This document shows, piece by piece, positions 1 to 6,610 of a stretch of 10,538 nt of DNA. The DNA comes from a bacterium (GTDB taxonomy: Bacteria; RBG-13-66-14): positions 1-10,538 of the forward strand of contig DATKYS010000026.1 in assembly GCA_035528375.1 (NCBI GenBank), given 5' to 3'. The notes under the pieces were generated by a model that had not been told where the DNA came from, did no database searches, and saw only the letters and a program-made list of their open reading frames with translations. The translations under genes and the position numbers were made by a program. Position 1 is the stretch's first letter, and every line of letters begins with the position of its first letter.

Positions 1-97
1 GGAAGCCCTCACCCTTAATCCCTCTCCCACGGGGAGAGGGGGGCCACGACCCTCACCATAACCCGTAGGCGAGTCTCCCCCCAGAGGGGGGAGGTGG
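1..97. repeat. Hairpin doublet downstream of mlaD
   Basis: No gene is visible here. Two GC-rich hairpins lie in tandem. The first has a perfect 9-bp stem (20-28 with 32-40) and a 3-base loop; the second has a perfect 8-bp stem (75-82 with 86-93) and a 3-base AGA loop. Similar lead sequences, CCCTCACCCTTAATCC at 6-21 and CCCTCACCATAACCC at 50-64, precede each of them, so the stretch reads as two diverged copies of one unit. The second hairpin starts 4 bases after the mlaD stop codon in the direction of mlaD transcription and could end the transcript or protect its 3' end, but no clear U-tract follows. Motifs of the CCCTCACCC...CCCTCTCCC...GGGAGAGGG kind are common dispersed intergenic repeats in bacterial genomes, so a REP-like element is the likely identity. 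Confidence 0.6.
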
Positions 98-1042
98 TTA
101 AAACACCGACAGGTTCAGATACCGACGGGGGTCTTCGATGATGTTGTCCAACAGCGTCTTGGCCTTTTTGAGGGTTTCGGTGAAGTCCACGTAGGCCTCG
201 TCCGAGTAGATGAGCTTCCCGACGGTCCCCTCGCCCGAGGCGATCTGGGCGACGATGGAGTTGATGTGGTCCACGGCCAGGGTGGCGCCGGAGGCGACCT
301 CCTCGATGCTCGCCACGGCGCTCTCGAACCGGGGGAGCGAGCGGGCCAGGGTTCCCTCGAAGTCCTGGGTTATCCGGGAGGCGCTGGCGGTTATCTGGGA
401 GACGTTGTCGGTTATCTGTCGCAGGTTCCTCACGGCGGCGGTGATCTCGCCCGTCGAGAGCTTGATCAGCTCGTCCAGGTCGGTGGCCATCGAGTCTATG
501 TGTACGATGGTGTCCTTGATCTGGGCCACCGTCTCTTCGTCGAAGAGGTTTGATAAGTCGGCCAGGGCGTCCCCGATCTTGATCACGATGCTGCCCGCCG
601 ACTCGAAGAGCTCGTCCATGCCGATGGAACGCTCGCCCTTGACGGTCGAGCCGGGCGGGACCACGGGCGAGTCGCTCGTGCCGGGCGTGATGTCCACGTA
701 CTTGTCGGCCATCAGCCCCTTCAGGCGGATGGCGATGACCGAGTTCTCCCGCACCACGACGTCTTCTTCCAGCCGGAGGATCACCTTGACCATGGGGGAG
801 TCGGAGCCCTCGGGCTTGAACCACTCGACGGATTCGACGCTGCCGGCGCGCACGCCGGCGTAGAGGACCTTGGCCTCGGTGACCAGTCCCGCGGCGGAGT
901 CGAAGATGACCGTTATCGTGTAGCCCCGGTGGAAGAGCTGGCACTCACCCGTGGAGAAAATGAGCGCGACGAATATCGCCAGGGCGACGACGACGGTGAT
1001 CCCGACCTTGAGCTCGGCGGAACGTTTTATCTTTTTACTCAT
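98..1042 (-). CDS. mlaD: MlaD-family MCE-domain protein of a phospholipid ABC transporter
   Basis: This is the substrate-binding, membrane-anchored subunit of an Mla-type lipid transporter (314 aa). MCE proteins form hexameric rings in the periplasm that pass phospholipids between the inner membrane and the outer envelope. A single N-terminal membrane helix lies at about residues 11-30. The MCE domain follows at about 40-121, with the typical GVRAGSVESV stretch (63-72) and KGLMADKYVDI (108-118). A long helical, Ser/Thr-rich region covers about 135-265. The C-terminus (GEGTVGKLIYSDEAY, then PRRYLNLSVF at the very end) matches the usual end of MlaD/Ttg2C-like proteins in FCB-type bacteria. The ATG start has only a weak AGG upstream. 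It lies 42 bases after mlaF, and a TACAAT-like box in that gap (1056-1061) lacks a convincing -35. Family assignment is secure; the exact lipid and direction of transport are not visible. Confidence 0.93.
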   Translation of the reverse strand: MSKKIKRSAELKVGITVVVALAIFVALIFSTGECQLFHRGYTITVIFDSAAGLVTEAKVLYAGVRAGSVESVEWFKPEGSDSPMVKVILRLEEDVVVRENSVIAIRLKGLMADKYVDITPGTSDSPVVPPGSTVKGERSIGMDELFESAGSIVIKIGDALADLSNLFDEETVAQIKDTIVHIDSMATDLDELIKLSTGEITAAVRNLRQITDNVSQITASASRITQDFEGTLARSLPRFESAVASIEEVASGATLAVDHINSIVAQIASGEGTVGKLIYSDEAYVDFTETLKKAKTLLDNIIEDPRRYLNLSVF

Positions 1043-1084
1043 GTTGAACCTGACTATTGTACCAAAATCGCCTGACTGCCGCGA

Positions 1085-1852
1085 TCACTTGAACAGGGGG
1101 TTTATGGGCCCCCGGGCGCGGCCCTGGATGAACTGCTGCACGTAGGGATTCTCGGTGGCGCGGACCTCCTCGGCCGTGCCGTCGAAGATTATCCTCCCCT
1201 CGTGCAGCATGGCGATGCGGTCGGCGGTCTTGTAGGCCGAGGCCATGTCGTGGGTGATGATGACCGTGGTCGCCCGGGTCAGGTCCTTGGTCTCGTTGAT
1301 GAGATCGTTTATGGCGGCGGCGGTGATGGGGTCGAGGCCCGAGGTGGGCTCGTCGTAGAGGATTATCTGGGGCTCGCCCACCAGGGCTCGCGCCAGCCCC
1401 GCCCGCTTCTTCATCCCCCCGGAGAGCTCCGCCGGCATCAGGTGCGCCGTCTCCGGGAGGCCCACCTGCGCCAGCTTTTCGTCCACGATGCGGTCCACCT
1501 CGTCGGGCGGGGTGTCGGTGTGGTTGTCCAGAAAGAAGCCCACGTTCTCGCGGATGTTCAGCGAATCGAACAGGGCGGCGAACTGGAAGACGTAGCCCGC
1601 CCGGGAGCGTATCTCGTGCAGTTCGGCGAGGCTGGCCCCGTTCACCCGGATTCCCAGGCACCACACGTCCCCCTCGGTCGGCTGCAGGAGGCCCAGCACG
1701 TGCTTCAAGAGCACGCTCTTGCCCACGCCGGAGCGCCCGATGATGGCGATGGACTCCCCGCGGTGGATATCCAGGTCCACCCCCTCGAGCACCACCGTCT
1801 CGCCGAAGCTCTTGCGAAGGTTACGGGTCCGGATGACCGTCTCGGGGTCCAA
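1085..1852 (-). CDS. mlaF: MlaF-like ABC transporter ATP-binding protein
   Basis: ATPase subunit that powers the lipid transporter formed with the neighbouring MlaE permease and MlaD (255 aa from the chosen start). All ABC motifs are present: Walker A GRSGVGKS (39-46, Lys45), Q-loop Gln90, signature LSGGMKKR (143-150), Walker B IILYDEP (163-169, Glu168) and H-loop His201. LSGGMKKR, rather than the usual LSGGQ, is the hallmark of the MlaF/Ttg2A branch. The reading frame is open further upstream (to 1999), but that part lies inside mlaE and is Arg-rich shadow sequence. The best start is a TTG at 1852-1850, preceded by AGAGGGAG, 8 bases after the mlaE stop; it gives an N-terminus of normal length. 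The rare start codon and short gap suggest translation coupled to mlaE. Confidence 0.93.
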   Translation of the reverse strand: MDPETVIRTRNLRKSFGETVVLEGVDLDIHRGESIAIIGRSGVGKSVLLKHVLGLLQPTEGDVWCLGIRVNGASLAELHEIRSRAGYVFQFAALFDSLNIRENVGFFLDNHTDTPPDEVDRIVDEKLAQVGLPETAHLMPAELSGGMKKRAGLARALVGEPQIILYDEPTSGLDPITAAAINDLINETKDLTRATTVIITHDMASAYKTADRIAMLHEGRIIFDGTAEEVRATENPYVQQFIQGRARGPINPLFK

Positions 1853-1860
1853 GGCTCCCT

Positions 1861-2664
1861 CTAATCGAAGGCGATGAAGAAGAGCGTGGTCAAGAGCACG
1901 TCCACGATGAGGATGTTCACGGCGCTGACGACGACGGCGTTGGTGGTGGACCGGCCGACCCCCTCGGCCCCGCCGAAGGTCGAGAAGCCGTAGTAGCAAC
2001 TGATGAGCGTGAGGACCTGGCCGAAGGCGAAGGCCTTGATGAGGCCGCTGACGATGTCCCAGACGTTGGAGAAGGCGTCGAGCTCGGCGATGTAGACGCC
2101 GGGGTCCACGTCGGCCAGGACGGTGCAGACGAAAAAGGAGCCCACCTGGGCCACGCCCATGGCCAGGGCGGTGAGCGCCGGCGCCATGACGGCCATGGCG
2201 ATGATTCTGGGGGCCACGAGGTAGCGGAAGGGGTCGCTGGCCAGGGTCTCCAGGGCGTCTATCTGCTCGGTGACGCGCATGGTGCCGAGCTCGGCGGCCA
2301 TGGCCGCCCCCACGCGGCCGGCGAGCATGATGGCCGTGAGCACCGGCCCCAGCTCCCGGGCGAAGAGGACCGACACCATGCCGCCCACGTACGCCTCGGC
2401 TCCGAAGACCTTGAGCGAGTTCACCGACTGGAGCGCGATGACCATCCCGGTGAAGAGCGCGGTCATGGTCACCACGCCGATGGACTCCACCCCGAGGCGC
2501 ATCATCTGATCGTAGACGAGCTTGCCCCGGGGCCGCCGCCGGGCGATGCGGGCCACGGTCCGGCCGTAGAAGATGAACATGCCCCCCACGGCATGGGTCT
2601 TCTCCAGCAGCCAGTCGCCGATGCGCTCGAAGGTGTTCATCTTCAATGTGTCAGCTCGCGGCAC
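1861..2664 (-). CDS. mlaE: MlaE-family phospholipid ABC transporter permease
   Basis: Inner-membrane permease of the Mla-type transporter (267 aa, normal length). An amphipathic N-terminal part is followed by about five hydrophobic segments (roughly 62-82, 101-122, 150-185, 205-226 and 243-266). The family signature is clear: ARELGPVLTAIMLAGR (102-117) and GAAMAAELGTMRVTEQIDAL (119-138), then DPFRYLVAPR (144-153). Two starts are possible. A GTG at 2664 lies 3 bases after the alr stop and has GGAG 6 bases upstream; an ATG at 2640 (beginning MNTFERIGDW) has a poorer ribosome site. I prefer the GTG because of its Shine-Dalgarno match and its coupling to alr, but the ATG would give an equally plausible protein 8 residues shorter. 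It works with the MlaF ATPase and MlaD immediately downstream. Confidence 0.94.
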   Translation of the reverse strand: MPRADTLKMNTFERIGDWLLEKTHAVGGMFIFYGRTVARIARRRPRGKLVYDQMMRLGVESIGVVTMTALFTGMVIALQSVNSLKVFGAEAYVGGMVSVLFARELGPVLTAIMLAGRVGAAMAAELGTMRVTEQIDALETLASDPFRYLVAPRIIAMAVMAPALTALAMGVAQVGSFFVCTVLADVDPGVYIAELDAFSNVWDIVSGLIKAFAFGQVLTLISCYYGFSTFGGAEGVGRSTTNAVVVSAVNILIVDVLLTTLFFIAFD

Positions 2665-2667
2665 GGC

Positions 2668-3813
2668 TCACTCCGTCCGGAGGTAGTGCCGGGGGACGCG
2701 CTCCGACAGCCCGCAGGTGACCTCGTAGGGGATGGTGTCCATCCAGCGGGCCGCCTCCTCGACCTCTATCTTGGAGCCCGAGTAGTCGCGGCCCAGCAGG
2801 GTGACCACCTCGCCCGGGGCCACCTCGCCGAGGCCCCCCAGGTCCACCATGCACATGTCCATGCAGATGGCGCCGATGATGGGCCTCCTCTGGCCCCGCA
2901 CCAGCGCCTCGGCCCGGCCCGAGAGGCTCCTGCGCCAGCCGTCGGCGTAGCCCAGCGGCAGGACGCCCACGGACGTCTCCCGCTCCAGCCGGTGGAGGCG
3001 GCCGTAGCTCACCGTGGTCCCGGCGGGGAGCGTCTTGACCGCCGCGATGCGGGCCCGCAGGGCGATGGCCGTCCGGACGCCCAGGTTGCGGGTCACGTTT
3101 GGACTGGAGTAGCTGCCGTAGAGGGCCAGGCCCGGCCGGACCATGTCCAGAAAACTTTCGGGGAGGTCGGCGATGGCGGCGGAGTTGGCGGCGTGGCAGA
3201 GCTCGGGGCGAAGCCCATTTCTTTCCAGCTCCCGGCGGACCTTGGCGAAGCGCTCGAGCTGCTCGCGGGCGAAGCTCCTGTCCTCGCCGTCGGCCAGGGG
3301 GAAGTGGGTCATGAGCCCGGCGACGTGGACCCCGGGGACGGCCTCGATGCGCGCCGCCGTTTCGGGCGCGTCCTCGTGCCACACCCCCAGGCGCCCCATG
3401 CCGGTGTCCACCTTGACGTGGACGTCGAAGTCGCGGCGGTAGGCGTCCAGCCAACCCATCCGCGCCAGGCGCTCGCCCAGGTGCCCGGCCAGCCCGGCGT
3501 CGGACAGGACCGGGGTCAGCCGGTACTTGATCACCGCGTCCAGCTCGTCCGCCAGGGGGGTGACCAGGCAGAGGATCGGCTGATCGAAACCGGCCTGGCG
3601 GAGCTCCACCCCCTCGTCCACGAAGCTGACGCCGAACCAGTCGGCGTAGGGGTCCAGGGCCCGGGCGACCTCGAGCTTGCCGTGGCCATAGGCGTCGGAC
3701 TTGACCACGGCCATGATTTTCACGCCGCGGCCGACCCGCTCCCGGACGGCGAGGAGGTTGTCGCGGATGGCCGAGAGGTCCACCTCGGCCCAGATGGGAC
3801 GGTTGGGATACAT
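2668..3813 (-). CDS. alr: Alanine racemase
   Basis: Cytoplasmic PLP enzyme that interconverts L- and D-alanine and so feeds D-Ala-D-Ala into peptidoglycan (381 aa, normal length). The N-terminal barrel carries the PLP-lysine motif VVKSDAYGHG (Lys38). KVDTGMGRLG (134-143) holds the lysine that is carbamylated in some characterised homologues. CHAANSAA (206-213) and RPGLALYG (226-233) are PLP-contact regions. The C-terminal beta domain begins near the catalytic Tyr270 in TVSYG and includes LPLGYADGWRR (285-295) and the CMDMCMVD loop (317-324). Every expected catalytic residue is present. The ATG start lacks a strong Shine-Dalgarno. A 78-base gap separates it from dnaB, and mlaE follows after 3 bases, so alr heads the alr-mlaE-mlaF-mlaD unit. 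Confidence 0.96.
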   Translation of the reverse strand: MYPNRPIWAEVDLSAIRDNLLAVRERVGRGVKIMAVVKSDAYGHGKLEVARALDPYADWFGVSFVDEGVELRQAGFDQPILCLVTPLADELDAVIKYRLTPVLSDAGLAGHLGERLARMGWLDAYRRDFDVHVKVDTGMGRLGVWHEDAPETAARIEAVPGVHVAGLMTHFPLADGEDRSFAREQLERFAKVRRELERNGLRPELCHAANSAAIADLPESFLDMVRPGLALYGSYSSPNVTRNLGVRTAIALRARIAAVKTLPAGTTVSYGRLHRLERETSVGVLPLGYADGWRRSLSGRAEALVRGQRRPIIGAICMDMCMVDLGGLGEVAPGEVVTLLGRDYSGSKIEVEEAARWMDTIPYEVTCGLSERVPRHYLRTE

Positions 3814-3855
3814 CGTCTGAACGGCCGGGCCCGACCGGCTCTATCACGCCGTGTT

Positions 3856-3884
3856 AGGCTAATCCAGCGCGTCCGAGATGTCAA
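3856..3884 (-). promoter_or_regulatory. Possible sigma70 promoter for alr-mlaEFD
   Basis: On the minus strand a perfect TTGACA (3884-3879) is followed after exactly 17 bases by TAGCCT (3861-3856), a poor -10 with 3 of 6 matches. It lies in the 78-base gap just after the dnaB stop, and a start near 3849 would leave a leader of about 36 bases before alr. The strong -35 and good spacing support it; the weak -10 keeps it tentative. alr may instead, or also, be read through from dnaB, since no terminator is visible between the two genes. Confidence 0.4.
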
Positions 3885-3891
3885 GGCGGGG

Positions 3892-5358
3892 TCAGAAGGG
3901 GGCGCCCTCCCCGGAGGACGAGGACTTCGCGGGGGTGCGGAAGGAGCGGTCCAGGCTCTCGAAACGCATGAACTTCTTGCGGAACACGAGGTACACGGAG
4001 CCCACCGGGCCGTTGCGCTGCTTGGCGACGATGACCTGGCTGATGCCGGGCATCCGGGCCAGGTCGTCGGTGAGGCCGCCGCCGTTGCCGTAGTCCGGGC
4101 CCTCCGCCGCCTCCTGGGCCTCCTCGCCGGGGCTGGAGACCTGGTAGTACTCCTCGCGGTGCAAAAACATCACCACGTCGGCGTCCTGCTCGATGGCGCC
4201 CGATTCGCGCAGGTCCGAGAGCAGGGGCATCTTGGACCGGGGGCGGTTCACCGGCTGGCGGTTGAGCTGGGCGACGGCCAGGATGGGGACGTCGAGCTCC
4301 TTGGCCAGCGCCTTGAGGGAGCGGGAGATTTCGGCCACCTCGACCTGGCGGCTCTCCGTGCGGCGGTGGGTGGCGGTCATGAGCTGGAGGTAGTCCACGA
4401 CGATGAGCCCGACGCCCTTCTGCTTGACCAGTCGGCGGGCCTTGGCCCGCAGCTCCAGCACCGACAGGGCCGGGGTGTCGTCCAGGTAGAAGGGGGCGTT
4501 GGAGAGGCGGGCCACCTTGTTGATGAATTTTTCCATGTCGCCCTCGGAGACCAGCCCCCGGCGCACCTTCTGGGAGTCCACCCGCGCCTCGGAGCACAGC
4601 ATCCGCCGCACCAGCTCCTCCGCCGACATCTCCAGGGAGAAGAACCCGACCCCGATGCCCTGGTCAATGGCGATGCGCTGGGAGATGTTGAGCCCCAGGG
4701 CCGTCTTGCCCATGCCGGGCCGGCTCGCCAGGACGATGAGGTTGCCCCGGTGGAAGCCGGAGAGAATCTCGTCGAGGTCGAAGAAGCCGGTGAGGATTTC
4801 GCTCTGGGTGGAGCGCCCCTCGTGAAGGGCGCGTATCTCCTCCAGGGCGGAGTCCACCAGCTCGGAAAGCGGCCTCACCTCGCGGCGCATCCGCCTCTCG
4901 GCGATTTCCAGGATCAGCCCCTCGGCCTTCTCCAGGACGGTGGCCGGGGGCTCGGCGTCGGCGCGGGCCGATTCGTTTATCACCGACGCCGCCCTCACCA
5001 GCGAGCGCAGAATCGCCTTGTCGCGGATTATCTCAAGGTGGGACGCCAGCCCCGCCGTGGACGCCGTGGATTCCTTCACCTCCACCAGGTAGCCCAGCTC
5101 GGAGTCGGTGAGCCCCTCGGGCGAGCGCCGCAGCTCGTCGGAGACGGTCACCAGGTCAATGGCGCCGTCCCGCTTGGAGTAGAGGGTCATGATTGCGGTG
5201 TAGATTCGCCCGTGGAGGGGTTTTAAGAAGTCGTCGGGCCGCAGCGCGGCCTCGATGGAGCGGTGTACCGCCTCGGGGTAGCGCAGCGCCGCGCCCAGGG
5301 TCAGGCGCTCCGCCTCCAGGCTCGCGGGCAGGCCGAGGTCGTGCTCCAGTTCGTCCAT
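3892..5358 (-). CDS. dnaB: Replicative DNA helicase DnaB
   Basis: Hexameric 5'-3' helicase that unwinds the replication fork and recruits primase (488 aa). The N-terminal DnaB domain (about 14-115) contains the usual EAERLTLGAAL start, and a linker helix leads to the RecA-like motor (about 190-470). In the motor are Walker A SRPGMGKT (212-219, Lys218), the catalytic Glu in FSLEMS (Glu243), Walker B LIVVDYLQLM (318-327), the sensor glutamine in AVAQLNR (Gln364) and the arginine-finger loop AKQRNGPVG (445-453). There is no intein. Between REEYY (401-405) and ISQVIVAKQR the protein has about 33 residues that are acidic and Gly-rich; E. coli DnaB has roughly a dozen there. The C-terminus is a Ser-rich tail. 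The ATG has AAGGA 6 bases upstream. It is the first gene of the leftward block and has its own promoter. Confidence 0.97.
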   Translation of the reverse strand: MDELEHDLGLPASLEAERLTLGAALRYPEAVHRSIEAALRPDDFLKPLHGRIYTAIMTLYSKRDGAIDLVTVSDELRRSPEGLTDSELGYLVEVKESTASTAGLASHLEIIRDKAILRSLVRAASVINESARADAEPPATVLEKAEGLILEIAERRMRREVRPLSELVDSALEEIRALHEGRSTQSEILTGFFDLDEILSGFHRGNLIVLASRPGMGKTALGLNISQRIAIDQGIGVGFFSLEMSAEELVRRMLCSEARVDSQKVRRGLVSEGDMEKFINKVARLSNAPFYLDDTPALSVLELRAKARRLVKQKGVGLIVVDYLQLMTATHRRTESRQVEVAEISRSLKALAKELDVPILAVAQLNRQPVNRPRSKMPLLSDLRESGAIEQDADVVMFLHREEYYQVSSPGEEAQEAAEGPDYGNGGGLTDDLARMPGISQVIVAKQRNGPVGSVYLVFRKKFMRFESLDRSFRTPAKSSSSGEGAPF

Positions 5359-5405
5359 CGGGCGTCCTTGACGGGTCGGGGGGGGTGAACGGGGGCGAGG
5401 GTTTC

Positions 5406-5434
5406 AGTGTACCTCAACACCGTTGACGTGGCAA
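5406..5434 (-). promoter_or_regulatory. Likely sigma70 promoter for dnaB
   Basis: On the minus strand TTGCCA (5434-5429; 5 of 6 matches to TTGACA), a 17-base spacer and TACACT (5411-5406; 4 of 6 matches to TATAAT) fit a sigma70-type promoter. Transcription would start near 5399, giving a leader of about 40 bases with AAGGA placed correctly before the dnaB ATG. Confidence 0.5.
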
Positions 5435-5452
5435 TAAAGGGATGGGTATTTT
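5423..5452 (+). promoter_or_regulatory. Possible promoter for the ligase-permease pair
   Basis: TTGACG (5423-5428) and TATTTT (5447-5452) are separated by 18 bases and could start transcription near 5459. This overlaps the -35 box of the opposite dnaB promoter, so the two would compete for polymerase. If correct, it rules out the upstream ATG at 5442, which would lie before the transcript start, and supports the ATG at 5517. Both boxes are imperfect. Confidence 0.3.
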
Positions 5453-5516
5453 CAATAAATCCGCCCCGGCGGGCGCCGGTGGACGCGCCGCGGCCGCCGT
5501 GCTAATATCGCCCAAA

Positions 5517-6605
5517 ATGGCAACGAGGAGGCGCGTGGAGCTCTTCACCCTGGGCGTCGAGGAGGAGTTCGGGCTGGTGGACCCGGCCACGGGCCGGCTC
5601 ACGCCCCGCATCGCCGAGACCCTCTCCACGCTCTCGGAGGCCGAGCGGGTCGAAATCAAGCCCGACGTCCACCAGGCGACGCTGGAGATCGCCACCCCGG
5701 TGTGCCTGGACCTGGAGGAGGTGCGGGCGGAGCTCCGGCGCCTGCGTCACCTGGCGCGGCGGGCGGCGAACCGGGCCGGCGTGGAGCTCCTCCCCGTGGG
5801 GGCCCACCCGAACTGCCGCTGGCGCGAGCAGCCCGTGGTGGACTACCCCCGCTACCACCGCCTGGCGGAGTACCAGGGCGACAAGTGGCTCAAGTGCCTC
5901 TTCTGGGGCCTCCACGTCCACCTGGGGGTGCCCGAAGAAGAGGAGCGCATCACCATCGCCAACGGCCTTCGCCCGTACCTGCCGCTCTTCATCGCCTGCG
6001 CCGCCAACTCGCCCTTCTGGGAGGGGGAGCGTCATCCGGCCGCCGACGCGCGCCTGGACATCTACTCCCGCCTGGAGACCGTGGGCGCGCCGCCTTTATT
6101 GAAGAGCTTCGCCGACGTGGACGCCGCGATTCTGGCCCTCGCCTCCCAGGGCGCCACCGTGGAGAAGGACCTGTACTGGGACATCCGCCCCCGCCGGATG
6201 CTCCCCACCGTGGAGGTGCGCGTCTGCGACATGCAGACCACGGTGGAGGACTCGACGGCCCTCGTCGGGCTAATCGTCCTGGCCGCGCTGGCGGTGCGCT
6301 GGGGCGACGGGCGTCTGTCCGCCGCCGAGGATGAGATTTCTCCGAACCGAGCCGCCGCCATCGCGGGGGGCCTCGACGCCCACATCAGCCTCGGCGGTGA
6401 AATATCCACCGTCGCCGAGGCCGTCCTGGGTTTCCTCGACCGCTCCCGGGACCTGGCCGCCTCCGCCGGGCTGGCCGACGTCCACGCCCTGGTCGCGGAC
6501 CGGGTGTCGCGGCGCTTTTGGCCGGGTGAGCGCCTGTTGGACCTCCACGAAAAGTTCTCCGGCGAGGAGCAGAAAATCGTCGCCGGGCTCGTCTCCCTTT
6601 TATAA
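5517..6605 (+). CDS. YbdK-type carboxylate-amine ligase (GCS2 family)
   Basis: Member of the glutamate-cysteine ligase type 2 family (362 aa; E. coli YbdK is about 370). These ATP-grasp-like enzymes join a carboxylate to an amine using ATP; E. coli YbdK has only weak gamma-glutamylcysteine ligase activity in vitro, so the natural substrate is unknown. Visible motifs are LGVEEEFGLVDP (12-23), KPDVHQATLEIATPVC (48-63), GLHVHLGVP (131-139), LPLFIACAANSPFWEG (155-170) and WDIRPRRMLPTVEVRVCDMQ (221-240), all typical of the family. The frame is open back to an ATG at 5442, but that extension is Ala/Gly-rich and not conserved in character, so ATG 5517 is preferred. A GTG at 5535 with GAGGAGG just upstream is another candidate. 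The permease gene begins 5 bases after the stop, suggesting an operon. Confidence 0.9.
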   Translation: MATRRRVELFTLGVEEEFGLVDPATGRLTPRIAETLSTLSEAERVEIKPDVHQATLEIATPVCLDLEEVRAELRRLRHLARRAANRAGVELLPVGAHPNCRWREQPVVDYPRYHRLAEYQGDKWLKCLFWGLHVHLGVPEEEERITIANGLRPYLPLFIACAANSPFWEGERHPAADARLDIYSRLETVGAPPLLKSFADVDAAILALASQGATVEKDLYWDIRPRRMLPTVEVRVCDMQTTVEDSTALVGLIVLAALAVRWGDGRLSAAEDEISPNRAAAIAGGLDAHISLGGEISTVAEAVLGFLDRSRDLAASAGLADVHALVADRVSRRFWPGERLLDLHEKFSGEEQKIVAGLVSLL

Positions 6606-6610
6606 AAAAA

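Noticed and set aside
1853-1999. Upstream extension of the MlaF reading frame
   Set aside because: It overlaps the end of mlaE and encodes Arg/His-rich sequence unlike any ABC ATPase N-terminus.
2593-5226. Very long plus-strand open frame (877 codons) opposite alr and dnaB
   Set aside because: It lies antisense to two well-recognised genes, is rich in His/Gly/Val/Arg of the kind produced by GC-rich third positions, and shows no domain. It is a coding shadow.
5442-5516. N-terminal extension of the ligase from the ATG at 5442
   Set aside because: The extension is Ala/Gly-rich without family similarity, begins inside a putative promoter, and the remaining protein already has normal length.
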